Shown piece by piece: positions 37,606 to 45,508 of a stretch of DNA of 64,000 nucleotides. Position numbers and translations under genes: made by a program. The stretch is from positions 62,001-126,000 of the forward strand of contig NZ_BMJT01000003.1 in the NCBI RefSeq assembly GCF_014643595.1, read 5' to 3'. Every line of letters starts with the position of its first letter. Positions within the stretch are counted from its first letter, which is position 1. This DNA comes from Lysinibacillus alkalisoli (GTDB lineage Bacteria; Bacillota; Bacilli; Bacillales_A; Planococcaceae). A model generated the notes under the pieces. It was not told where the DNA came from. It was given only the letters and a program-made list of their open reading frames with translations, and searched no databases.

Positions 37606-38862
37606 ATGCCAGCATATGAACAAATGCTACAAGTAATCGAAACAGGAAATTTACAATTACTACACCAACAATTAAGTCAATTTTTATTAGAGGCATCATT
37701 AGAGGAACAGTATGCTTTGTATGAACAGTTAGCACAGTTAGGTTTTTTACAAGAGGCAGATGAAGTATTACAACATCTTCAATTTTTATTGCCAGATGAA
37801 CCACAATTGTTGATTGACCGCGCCATTGTATTAATGGAATTAGGACAAGAAGATGAGGCATTATCATTACTACTCGAAGTCGACCCAAAGAGTGAAGAGT
37901 ATGTACAAGCACTGTTAACATTAGCAGATTATTACCAGATGCAAGGCTTATTTGAAGCGGCCGCTAAACGAATGGATGAGGCATTAACCATCTTACCCAA
38001 TGAACCATTATTGCAATTCGCTAAGGCAGAACTATTATTTGAGACAGGACGTTTTTTAGAAGCTGCGCGTATTTATGAGGATTTGCATGCGCATAATGTG
38101 CAAGTGGATGATGTCTCACTCATTGAACGTTTAGCTGAAGTGTATCGCGCAGGAGCAGCTTATGAAACTGCATTACAATATTATAAACAGGCATTAGAAC
38201 AAGAGTTAAAGCCAGATGTGTTGTTTGGAGCAGCATATGCAAGCTTTCAAGCTGGAGAATATCCTTATGCCATCACAACATTAGAACAGCTCAAAACATT
38301 AGACCCCGATTATTTCTCCGCTTATTTGCTATTAGCACAAAGCTATGAGATGGAAGAACAGGTAGAGCAAGCTTATAAGGCAATTCAAGAAGGTTTGACG
38401 CGTGATGAGTATGACAAAGCCTTGTATTTATATGCAGGGAAACTTGCTTTAAAGATGGGCAAAGCGCAGGAGGCAATACAATATTTACAAGAAGCCATTG
38501 CATTAGACCCCGAATATATGGAGGCAATTATTGTACTTATGTCTCTCTATCGTAAAGAAGAAAACTATGAGGCAATCATTCAACTGTATCAGGCATTAGA
38601 AAACGAACAATTTGACTGGTCAGCTCTCTATCCATTTATGGCTAAAGCTACAGAAGCGTTAGAATTGTATGATGAAGCAGCAAAGTGGTATGATTTAGCT
38701 TATCAGGACTTTGCAGAAGACGTAGCGTTTTTAGCTGAATATGTGTACTTTTTGATTGAAGAAGGCCACAGAGACCAAGCTCTTATTATAGCAAGAAAAT
38801 TAGCACAAGAAGAACCTGCGATTGAAAATTGGCAACATTTAGTGGAGTCATTACAACAATAA
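37606..38862 (+). CDS. ypiA: Tetratricopeptide repeat protein (YpiA-like)
   Basis: 418 residues with about ten TPR-like helical pairs from residue 30 to the end; clear units include 'PDVLFGAAYASFQAGEYPYA', 'YLLLAQSYEMEEQVEQAYKA' and 'LYLYAGKLALKMGKAQEAIQ'. No enzyme motif. It occupies the ypiA place after aroA and directly before reoY (15-base gap), as in B. subtilis and Listeria. A scaffold role in the ReoY-linked control of peptidoglycan synthesis is possible from this context, but not shown by the sequence. Confidence 0.85.
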   Translation: MPAYEQMLQVIETGNLQLLHQQLSQFLLEASLEEQYALYEQLAQLGFLQEADEVLQHLQFLLPDEPQLLIDRAIVLMELGQEDEALSLLLEVDPKSEEYVQALLTLADYYQMQGLFEAAAKRMDEALTILPNEPLLQFAKAELLFETGRFLEAARIYEDLHAHNVQVDDVSLIERLAEVYRAGAAYETALQYYKQALEQELKPDVLFGAAYASFQAGEYPYAITTLEQLKTLDPDYFSAYLLLAQSYEMEEQVEQAYKAIQEGLTRDEYDKALYLYAGKLALKMGKAQEAIQYLQEAIALDPEYMEAIIVLMSLYRKEENYEAIIQLYQALENEQFDWSALYPFMAKATEALELYDEAAKWYDLAYQDFAEDVAFLAEYVYFLIEEGHRDQALIIARKLAQEEPAIENWQHLVESLQQ

Positions 38863-38876
38863 AGGAGTAGAACGCA

Positions 38877-39392
38877 ATGACAGCTGTATCATTACAAGAT
38901 AAACGTTCATTCATCGAATGGTTTTTAGCGCATCATGACCTTGCCTTGCGAGAAGCGGTTTGGATTTTAAATTATTTATTAACAGATGATCAAACGTTAG
39001 CGCGTATTCATTTTGTAGAGCATTCCGAAGTATGCCCTAAAGGGATTTTTATTACAACAGAAGAAGATGTTAACTTGCCATTTCGTTATTATACAGAAGA
39101 TGTATTAGTCGTAGATGCTGAAAAGGCTTTTCATGATATTCGCTTACATGAAGAAGAAATTTATGTTGAAGTATTATTTAAAGATGCTATGAAAAGCCCT
39201 CATTATGTCGCTGTGTTAGAAGACAATCCATTTATGCCAAAAGCAGAAGTAGACTATGGCATGTCTAAACTAGCCGAGGAATTATTACAGCACAATAATA
39301 AACAACATATTTTATCAGCCATTGACGAAGCACTTGATCGAGGCGATGCTGCAGCTTTCCATTATTGGAGCGAGAAACTACAACAACTTTAA
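38877..39392 (+). CDS. reoY: UPF0302 protein YpiB / ReoY
   Basis: 171 residues. N-terminal UPF0302 domain (about 8-115) with 'KRSFIEWFLAHHDLALREAV' and 'EHSEVCPKGI', then a short IDEAL-type tail (about 135-171, 'IDEALDRGDAAAFHYWSEKL'). In Listeria and Bacillus ReoY, together with ReoM, promotes ClpCP degradation of MurA and so limits peptidoglycan precursor synthesis. It is coupled to ypiA. Confidence 0.88.
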   Translation: MTAVSLQDKRSFIEWFLAHHDLALREAVWILNYLLTDDQTLARIHFVEHSEVCPKGIFITTEEDVNLPFRYYTEDVLVVDAEKAFHDIRLHEEEIYVEVLFKDAMKSPHYVAVLEDNPFMPKAEVDYGMSKLAEELLQHNNKQHILSAIDEALDRGDAAAFHYWSEKLQQL

Positions 39393-39452
39393 ATTCCACA
39401 TAAATGTAACGTCTATGAAGGTGTAAATTATGGTATGTTAGTACATATCGAA

Positions 39453-39471
39453 ATGCCTTTATAGGCGTTTT
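39453..39471 (+). terminator. Short hairpin after reoY, possible weak terminator
   Basis: TGCCT/AGGCG-type 5-bp stem with a 4-base loop followed by TTTTTC, in the 99-base gap before ypiF. Confidence 0.35.
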
Positions 39472-39491
39472 TCAGTTGGAGGGAAAGAACT

Positions 39492-39944
39492 ATGCAATTT
39501 CATGCAAAGGATGTAAGTGATGTGTTAGCAAATAAAACATTTATCGACACGGTCATTGTGCCAGTGATTTCGATTGACTTTTCAGAGACAACAATGATTC
39601 AATCTAGTTCAGCTGCAGACTATATTACGAATCTCACAAATTTTATTGAGCATCAATTTAGAGGGAGAATTTTATTATTGCCTCCTATGACCTATGCGTC
39701 AGGTATAGATCAAACAGCACAATTAGCTCAGATGCAAGAAAAAATCATTGCTGCAGGTTTTAAACATGTATTTTTCATGACAAGTGAACATGAAATCCAT
39801 AAACTAAATGAGCAATTTGCTGTGATTTGGTTACCTGCTATTCCATTGGAATCGATGGACAATAATATGAAGCAAAAAATTTTAGAAGATCAATTAGCAA
39901 AAGTAATTCCATTATTTACTGATAAATGGGCAAATCAAAACTGA
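39492..39944 (+). CDS. ypiF: DUF2487 family protein (YpiF-like)
   Basis: 150 residues with no membrane segment. The block 'FIDTVIVPVISIDFSETTMI' and 'GRILLLPPMTYAS' are typical of the YpiF family. It lies between reoY and qcrA, the same position as ypiF in B. subtilis. Function unknown. GGAGG precedes the ATG. Confidence 0.85.
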   Translation: MQFHAKDVSDVLANKTFIDTVIVPVISIDFSETTMIQSSSAADYITNLTNFIEHQFRGRILLLPPMTYASGIDQTAQLAQMQEKIIAAGFKHVFFMTSEHEIHKLNEQFAVIWLPAIPLESMDNNMKQKILEDQLAKVIPLFTDKWANQN

Positions 39945-39993
39945 ATACATTCAATAAATGTTCACAAACTTGCCAAATGAATTGAATGCTATA

Positions 39994-40022
39994 TTGACCT
40001 ACCTATTTTATTGATATATCAT
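39994..40022 (+). promoter_or_regulatory. qcrABC promoter
   Basis: TTGACC (39994-39999), 17-bp spacer, TATCAT (40017-40022). Two copies of the octamer (A/G)TATGTCC follow (40025-40032 and 40054-40061), which may be a regulator site. Confidence 0.55.
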
Positions 40023-40096
40023 GGATATGTCCTAGTATTACTATTTATTAAAAGTATGTCCGTTGGACTGACCTTTACGGTAGAGGGGGGAAAAAG

Positions 40097-40606
40097 ATGA
40101 GTAACAATCGAGTTTCAAGACGCCAATTTTTAAACTACACATTAACGGGTGTAGGTGGATTTATGGCGGCAGGTATGCTAACGCCGATGATACGTTTTGC
40201 GATTGATCCTGTGTTACAACATAAAGGTGCAGGTGACTTCTTACCAACATCGCAAAAAGTAGCAGAACTTACTGACACACCAGTAAAAGTTAGCTTCTCA
40301 TTTGAACAAGTAGATGCTTGGTATAAATCTGAAGTTTCAGCTATGGCGTGGGTGTATAAAGAAGGCGACAAAGTTATTGCTTTATCACCAGTTTGTAAAC
40401 ACTTAGGTTGTACAGTAGGTTGGGAAGGTAGTCCTAGCCACAAAAATGAATTCTTCTGTGCGTGTCACGCAGGTCGTTACACGAAAGATGGAGGTAACAT
40501 TGAAGGTACGCCACCTCAAGGTCCATTAGATCAATACGAGGTAGAGGAAAAAGATGGACTTTTATATCTAGGTCCAATAATTCCAAATACGCTAGTTAAA
40601 AAATGA
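40097..40606 (+). CDS. qcrA: Menaquinol-cytochrome c reductase, Rieske iron-sulfur subunit
   Basis: 169 residues. N-terminal twin-arginine stretch 'SRRQFLNYTLTGVGGFMAAG' (7-26), which is both targeting signal and anchor. Cluster ligands C100 and H102 ('CKHLGC') and C121 and H124 ('CACHAG'), with C105 and C123 as the disulfide pair. It carries electrons from menaquinol inside the bc complex. First gene of qcrABC with its own promoter; GAGGGGGG lies before the ATG. Confidence 0.95.
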   Translation: MSNNRVSRRQFLNYTLTGVGGFMAAGMLTPMIRFAIDPVLQHKGAGDFLPTSQKVAELTDTPVKVSFSFEQVDAWYKSEVSAMAWVYKEGDKVIALSPVCKHLGCTVGWEGSPSHKNEFFCACHAGRYTKDGGNIEGTPPQGPLDQYEVEEKDGLLYLGPIIPNTLVKK

Positions 40607-40627
40607 TTATAAGGGGGTACGATATCA

Positions 40628-41302
40628 GTGCTAAACAAAATTTACGATTGGGTCGATGAACGACTAGATATTACACCGATTTGGCGTGATATTGCCGACC
40701 ATGAAGTACCAGAACACGTAAACCCTGCCCATCACTTCTCTGCATTCGTATACTGTTTTGGTGGATTAACATTCTTCATCACAGTTATTCAAATTTTATC
40801 AGGTATGTTCTTAACAATGTACTACGTGCCTGACATTGAGAATGCTTGGAAATCCGTTTATTATTTACAAAACGAAGTAGCTGCCGGCGAAATCGTTCGT
40901 GGTATGCACCACTGGGGAGCTTCATTAGTAATTGTAATGATGTTCTTACATACACTTCGTGTATTCTTCACAGGTTCATATAAGAAACCTCGTGAATTAA
41001 ACTGGATTGTTGGTGTAGGTATTTTTGGTGTTATGATTGGTTTAGGCTTCACAGGTTATTTATTACCATGGGATATGAAAGCGTTATTCGCGACTAAAGT
41101 AGGTCTAGAAATCGCAGGTTCTGTTCCATTTATTGGTGATATGATTAAAGTACTATTAGCGGGTGACACGACAATTATTGGTGCTCAAACGTTAACTCGT
41201 TTCTTTGCGATTCATGTATTCTTCTTGCCAGCAGCATTATTTGCATTGCTAGCAGCACACTTTATCATGATTCGTCGTCAAGGTATCTCTGGTCCACTAT
41301 GA
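40628..41302 (+). CDS. qcrB: Menaquinol-cytochrome c reductase, cytochrome b subunit
   Basis: 224 residues, four membrane helices carrying two b haems. Haem histidines are in 'GMHHWGASLVIVMMFLHTLR' (about 93-112) and 'RFFAIHVFFLPAALFALLAAHF' (two parts: RFFAIHVFFL, LLAAHF). This is the split, b6-like short form: helices 5-8 are in QcrC. Start GTG 40628 follows AAGGGGG. Confidence 0.95.
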   Translation: MLNKIYDWVDERLDITPIWRDIADHEVPEHVNPAHHFSAFVYCFGGLTFFITVIQILSGMFLTMYYVPDIENAWKSVYYLQNEVAAGEIVRGMHHWGASLVIVMMFLHTLRVFFTGSYKKPRELNWIVGVGIFGVMIGLGFTGYLLPWDMKALFATKVGLEIAGSVPFIGDMIKVLLAGDTTIIGAQTLTRFFAIHVFFLPAALFALLAAHFIMIRRQGISGPL

Positions 41303-41350
41303 TTGCTTGACAAAATAAATCGCATTTGAATTTTTAAAGGAGGGGACACC

Positions 41351-42163
41351 ATGCATCGCGGAAAAGGAATGAAATTCGTTGGCGACTCACGTATTAAAGC
41401 GACTGGTCGTATGCAAAATCTTCCAAAAGATTATTCCGAATACCCAGGTAAGACAGAAGCGTTTTGGCCAGACTTCTTACTTAAAGAATGGATGGTAGGG
41501 GCAGTTTTCTTAATCGGTTATTTGATTTTAACAGTAGCGCATCCATCGCCACTTGAAGGTCCAGCTGACCCAACAAACGCAGGTTATATTCCATTACCTG
41601 ACTGGTATTTCTTATTCGTATATCAATTATTAAAGTACTCATATGCTTCCGGTGCATATAACATTATCGGTGCGCTTGTAATGCCAGGTATTGCTTTCAC
41701 AGCTTTACTATTAATGCCATTCTTAGATACTACGCCAGAGCGTCGTCCATCTAAGCGTCCGTTACCAACAGCATTTATGTTGTTATCAGTAGCAGCCATT
41801 TTCTATTTAACATGGGAATCAGTTGAGTACCATGACTGGGAAGCTGCAAAAGCACAAGGTGAAATTCAACCTAAAGATTTAGGATTACTACCAGATGTAG
41901 ATCCTGAAGATCACAATGATTTACCAGGATACGAGATTTGGATGGATGAAACTGGTCCAGCTTCATCATGTATTGGATGTCACGCAACAGACTTATCAGG
42001 TAACTCAGGTCCAATGCTTCTTAACACAGGTTTAGATGCTGAGGAGATTGAAAAAATCGCTAAAGATGGCCGTGGCGGTATGCCAGCTGGCGCATTCGGT
42101 GGTACTGATGAAGAGTTGAAACAAGTAGCAGAATTTATTGCTGCACTTAAAGAAGAGAAATAA
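41351..42163 (+). CDS. qcrC: Menaquinol-cytochrome c reductase, fused subunit IV-cytochrome c
   Basis: 270 residues. About three membrane helices (46-62, 82-125 region, 140-155), equal to subunit IV of b6f, including 'PLPDWYFLFVYQLLKY' (PDWY quinol motif). The C-terminal cytochrome c domain has C207-x-x-C210-H211 and a late methionine ('GGMPAG') as second ligand. This fusion is typical of Bacillales. It passes electrons to cytochrome c or the oxidase. Confidence 0.95.
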   Translation: MHRGKGMKFVGDSRIKATGRMQNLPKDYSEYPGKTEAFWPDFLLKEWMVGAVFLIGYLILTVAHPSPLEGPADPTNAGYIPLPDWYFLFVYQLLKYSYASGAYNIIGALVMPGIAFTALLLMPFLDTTPERRPSKRPLPTAFMLLSVAAIFYLTWESVEYHDWEAAKAQGEIQPKDLGLLPDVDPEDHNDLPGYEIWMDETGPASSCIGCHATDLSGNSGPMLLNTGLDAEEIEKIAKDGRGGMPAGAFGGTDEELKQVAEFIAALKEEK

Positions 42164-42172
42164 TGTTCTGAG

Positions 42173-42214
42173 GATGTTACGATAAGTTGAATAACTTAAC
42201 GTAGCATCTTTTTT
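42173..42214 (+). terminator. Terminator after qcrC
   Basis: GATGTTACGATAAGTT (42173-42188) pairs with AACTTAACGTAGCATC (42193-42208) with one bulge and a G-U pair; T6 follows. Confidence 0.85.
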
Positions 42215-42232
42215 AATACGAGGAGTTTTGAG

Positions 42233-42844
42233 ATGGCTAGATTACAAGCACAAATTACATTTGTTATGACATCAAGATACTTTTTATGGTTGTTACTTAT
42301 TGTCAATGCGTTAGGCACCGTTTATGGCTATTGGTGGTATGGCGGGCAATTAGCTGTCACAAAACCTATTTTTTATATTTTTGTACCCGATAGCCCAACA
42401 GCTAGTTTATTTTTTTGTTTTGTGTTAGTAGGCTGGCTTTTAGGAAAACAGTGGCGTCTAATGGAAGCCTTAGCACTAATTACGTTAGTGAAATATGGGA
42501 TATGGGCAGTAGTAATGAATTTTTTATTGTTAAATGAGGTCGGCTTAATTGGACCTGATGGTTGGATGTTAGTTGTCTCTCACAGTGCCATGGCAATTCA
42601 AGCCGTGCTTTATATGGTCTATTATAGTTTCACATACAGACATGTGATCATCGCTGCTATTTGGACGTTACATAATGATGTTATTGATTATGTATTTAAA
42701 CAAATGCCAAGTTATGGTCCTGTTAATCAGTATATGACCTATATTGGTTACTTTACATTTTGGCTTTCTATAGGCTGTATTGGTATAGCGATATATTGTA
42801 TAAAAAAGCGCAGATTGGTTGCCCAAAAGATACCTAGCCATTAA
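42233..42844 (+). CDS. ypjA: DUF1405 family membrane protein (YpjA-like)
   Basis: 203 residues with about six hydrophobic segments. 'FVPDSPTASLFFCFVLVGWL' (about 50-69) and 'HNDVIDYVFKQMPSYGPVNQ' (about 143-162) are DUF1405 signatures. It follows qcrC as ypjA does in B. subtilis. Function unknown. The next gene in B. subtilis, sporulation gene ypjB, is not here. Confidence 0.87.
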   Translation: MARLQAQITFVMTSRYFLWLLLIVNALGTVYGYWWYGGQLAVTKPIFYIFVPDSPTASLFFCFVLVGWLLGKQWRLMEALALITLVKYGIWAVVMNFLLLNEVGLIGPDGWMLVVSHSAMAIQAVLYMVYYSFTYRHVIIAAIWTLHNDVIDYVFKQMPSYGPVNQYMTYIGYFTFWLSIGCIGIAIYCIKKRRLVAQKIPSH

Positions 42845-42879
42845 AATAGAAGTAGAAATGGAAGAGGGAGAGAATAAAA

Positions 42880-43566
42880 TTGTCATTAGGTTTGTACATC
42901 GTGTATTTCATCGTTATTATGCTGTTGCCCCTGTACGCACAAATGAAAGTAAAAAGCACATATCGCAAGTTTTCAGAAGTACATTCAACTTCTGGGATGA
43001 CAGGTGCTGAAGTTGCAAGAAAAATATTAGACGAGAATGGTTTGTATGATGTTCGTGTTGTACCAAACCAAGGTTTTTTATCTGACCACTATAATCCAGC
43101 AACTAAAACTGTAGCATTGTCTGAAGATAACTTTTATGGTACAAGTGTTGCGGGGACAGCCGTTGCAGCTCATGAAGTAGGGCATGCGATTCAACATGCT
43201 GAGGCTTATAGTTTCTTAACATTACGTTCTAAGCTAGTGCCTGTTGCTAATATTTCTTCAAGTGCTTCTTGGATTTTTGTTATGATCGGTATTTTAGCAT
43301 CGTCATCTAATATGCTGTTATTAGGTATTGTATTATTAGCAGCGGGTGTAGTATTCCAGATTGTTACATTGCCTGTTGAGTTTGATGCCTCAAACCGAGC
43401 AATGAATCAAATTGTTTCATTAAACATTATTCGTAATGAAGAAGAACGTAGTGCACGTAAAGTGTTAAATGCAGCAGCTATGACATATGTAGCAGCAACA
43501 TTGGTAGCTGTGTTAGAGTTAGCACGTCTATTACTAATCTTCACAGGTATGCGTTCAGATGATTAA
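42880..43566 (+). CDS. Membrane zinc metallopeptidase, YugP family
   Basis: 228 residues. N-terminal membrane helix (2-20), zinc-binding 'AAHEVGHAIQHAEAY' with H98, E99 and H102 (HExxH), then two or three further membrane helices (about 122-155 and 203-222). 'SGMTGAEVARKILDENGL' (38-55) is the conserved family opening. The protease substrate is unknown. Start TTG 42880 follows GAGGGAG. The gene stands where ypjB and ypjC are found in B. subtilis. Confidence 0.88.
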   Translation: MSLGLYIVYFIVIMLLPLYAQMKVKSTYRKFSEVHSTSGMTGAEVARKILDENGLYDVRVVPNQGFLSDHYNPATKTVALSEDNFYGTSVAGTAVAAHEVGHAIQHAEAYSFLTLRSKLVPVANISSSASWIFVMIGILASSSNMLLLGIVLLAAGVVFQIVTLPVEFDASNRAMNQIVSLNIIRNEEERSARKVLNAAAMTYVAATLVAVLELARLLLIFTGMRSDD

Positions 43567-43587
43567 TTTCATACAATAACGTTTTAA

Positions 43588-43632
43588 GGGTGTGATGCTA
43601 AATCGTAGGATTTAACATTATGCTCTTTTTTT
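43588..43632 (+). terminator. Terminator after YugP-type gene
   Basis: GGGTGTGATGCTAAATC (43588-43604) pairs with GATTTAACATTATGCTC (43609-43625) with few mismatches; T7 follows. Confidence 0.83.
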
Positions 43633-43728
43633 AACGGTTTTACGAAAAAACATCCCTTCCCTCATCTTATGATGCCATAAAAAGGAACAAATGCCTTATG
43701 TATTTTGTCCAAGCATGAGAAACGCGTC

Positions 43729-43744
43729 ATATGTTAGAACATAT
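43729..43744 (+). repeat. Perfect inverted repeat upstream of the small ORF
   Basis: ATATGTT-AG-AACATAT, a 7-2-7 palindrome 38 bases before the small ORF, in an otherwise featureless part of the 390-base gap. It may be an operator; no known consensus was matched. Confidence 0.4.
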
Positions 43745-43782
43745 TATGACTTGTAATGTTTAAGTTTAGGAGGCAGTTAGTT

Positions 43783-43902
43783 ATGGATTTCGTTCATCAC
43801 GAATCAAGAGAGTTAGCTAGTGACTTTTATCACGTTGCGAATATGAGAAAAAGGGATACGTTGTTTGGAGTTTACGATATGTACTTTGTAATTCAAGTAT
43901 AG
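43783..43902 (+). CDS. Small ORF, 39 residues, unknown
   Basis: ATG 43783 to TAG 43902. TTAGGAGG at 43767-43774 is a near-perfect ribosome site, nine bases from the ATG. The peptide starts 'MDFVHHESRELASDFYHVAN' and ends 'FGVYDMYFVIQV'; it is mixed in charge, rich in His and Tyr/Phe, without a signal peptide or an obvious membrane helix. It lies alone between a terminator and the MazG-like gene. I do not recognise it. The good ribosome site is the only strong argument for a gene. Confidence 0.5.
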   Translation: MDFVHHESRELASDFYHVANMRKRDTLFGVYDMYFVIQV

Positions 43903-43956
43903 GCAAGAATGTATGACTTTGATAAGCTATAGTATATAGTGTAAGGAGTGAGAATC

Positions 43957-44292
43957 ATGACAAAACCAACTATGCAACAGCTTCAGCAACAAGTAGATGA
44001 TTATATCGGGCAATTTAAAGAAGGCTATTTCCCCCCTTTTGAATTGCTAGCACGCCTAACAGAAGAGTTAGGCGAACTCTCTCGCGAAGTACAGCATGTT
44101 TATGGACAGAAAAAAAAGAAAATAACAGAAGAAGAAAATAGTATTGAAGAAGAATTAGGCGATTTTTTCTTTGTTTTAATTTGTTTTGCTAATGCACAAA
44201 ATATACAACTAGACGAGGCACTTGCACGTGTATTACATAAATTTAATACAAGAGATCACAGTCGTTGGACAAGAAAGGACGAAGATGTATGA
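43957..44292 (+). CDS. ypjD: MazG-like nucleotide pyrophosphohydrolase (YpjD)
   Basis: 111 residues from ATG 43957 after AAGGAG; GTG 43948 overlaps that site. Metal-binding motif of all-alpha NTP pyrophosphohydrolases: 'LTEELGELSREVQHVYG' (EExxE, about 33-49) and 'EEELGDFFFVLICFANA' (ExxD, about 64-80). It should hydrolyse a nucleoside triphosphate to monophosphate and pyrophosphate. dapB starts inside its stop codon, as in B. subtilis. Confidence 0.9.
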   Translation: MTKPTMQQLQQQVDDYIGQFKEGYFPPFELLARLTEELGELSREVQHVYGQKKKKITEEENSIEEELGDFFFVLICFANAQNIQLDEALARVLHKFNTRDHSRWTRKDEDV

Positions 44293-45077
44293 TTAAAGTA
44301 GCAATTGCAGGTGCAAGAGGAAAGATGGGAATAGAAGCGGTACATACGATGACGAAGCAGCCTGACATTACATTAGTAAGTGTACTAGATTATAAAGAGA
44401 TTGGGGCTACTCTACGTGCAACAGGTTTGTTTACATACGATGTGCCTGTTTACACAGATATGGCAACATTAGTAACAGAGACAAAGCCTGATGTCTTAAT
44501 TGATTTAACGAGCCCACAAGCGGTATATGCCAACACAAAGCAAGCCTTACAATTAGGCGTGCGCCCTGTGGTTGGTACAACAGGTTTCACAGATGAACAA
44601 TTAATAGAGCTAACTGCTTTAGCAGAGACCTCGCGTTTAGGTTGTATTATCGCACCAAATTTTGCGTTAGGTGCCGTTTTGATGATGAAGTTTGCACGAG
44701 AGGCTGCGCGCTATTTCCCTGACGTTGAGGTGATTGAAATGCATCATGACCAAAAATTAGATGCACCATCAGGAACAGGTATTAAAACGATGCAAATGAT
44801 GCAAGAAGTGAGAGATGTAAAACAGCAAGGGCATCCTGATGAACATGAAACCATTGCTGGCGCAAGAGGCGGCAATGTTGACGGTATGCGTATCCACTCT
44901 GTGCGGTTACCTGGTTTAGTCGCTCATCAACAAGTGCTATTTGGCGGAGATGGGCAATTATTAACGCTTAGACATGATTCCTTCAATCGTGGTTCATTTA
45001 TGTCAGGTGTTGTATTTTGTGTAGAGCAAGTGATGACAAAAGAGACATTAGTTTATGGCTTAGAAAATATTTTATAA
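44289..45077 (+). CDS. dapB: 4-hydroxy-tetrahydrodipicolinate reductase
   Basis: 262 residues from ATG 44289, overlapping ypjD by ATGA. Nucleotide motif 'VAIAGARGKMG' (4-14), 'VVGTTGF', and the catalytic block 'IEMHHDQKLDAPSGTGIK' (about 146-163) with HH and the essential Lys. It forms tetrahydrodipicolinate for lysine and meso-diaminopimelate synthesis. This step supplies cell-wall precursors too. Confidence 0.96.
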   Translation: MIKVAIAGARGKMGIEAVHTMTKQPDITLVSVLDYKEIGATLRATGLFTYDVPVYTDMATLVTETKPDVLIDLTSPQAVYANTKQALQLGVRPVVGTTGFTDEQLIELTALAETSRLGCIIAPNFALGAVLMMKFAREAARYFPDVEVIEMHHDQKLDAPSGTGIKTMQMMQEVRDVKQQGHPDEHETIAGARGGNVDGMRIHSVRLPGLVAHQQVLFGGDGQLLTLRHDSFNRGSFMSGVVFCVEQVMTKETLVYGLENIL

Positions 45078-45089
45078 AAGAGGAATTGT

Positions 45090-45485
45090 ATGATGAATAT
45101 TGCCTTAATCGCTCACGATCAAAAGAAAGAAAAGCTCGTCGAATTCACAATTGCTTACGAAGAAATATTACGAAAACACACCCTATTTGCTACAGGTACA
45201 ACAGGTAAGCGTATTATGAATGCTACCACATTACAAATTCATCGTTTTCAATCAGGGCCTCTCGGTGGCGACCAACAAATTGGAGCAAAAATTGCTAATA
45301 ATGAGATGGACATGGTAGTTTTCTTTCGCGATCCTCTCACTGCTCAGCCGCACGAGCCTGATGTTTCCGCATTAATGCGGTTATGTGATGTATATCATGT
45401 ACCGTTAGCAACAAATATGGGCACAGCTGAAATTTTATTAAAAGGTTTACAAGCTGGTTTTGTGGACTGGCGTAAACATCATTAA
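45090..45485 (+). CDS. mgsA: Methylglyoxal synthase
   Basis: 131 residues (ATG 45090 or 45093). '[16 protein letters not shown]' (4-19), phosphate-binding '[12 protein letters not shown]' (about 35-46), catalytic '[15 protein letters not shown]' (about 58-72, Asp in GGDQQ) and '[14 protein letters not shown]'. It converts dihydroxyacetone phosphate to methylglyoxal, an overflow route of glycolysis. In B. subtilis bshB1 follows; here bshA follows directly. Confidence 0.95.
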   Translation: MMNIALIAHDQKKEKLVEFTIAYEEILRKHTLFATGTTGKRIMNATTLQIHRFQSGPLGGDQQIGAKIANNEMDMVVFFRDPLTAQPHEPDVSALMRLCDVYHVPLATNMGTAEILLKGLQAGFVDWRKHH

Positions 45486-45508
45486 CATAAGTTGTAAGGA
45501 GTTTTTAC

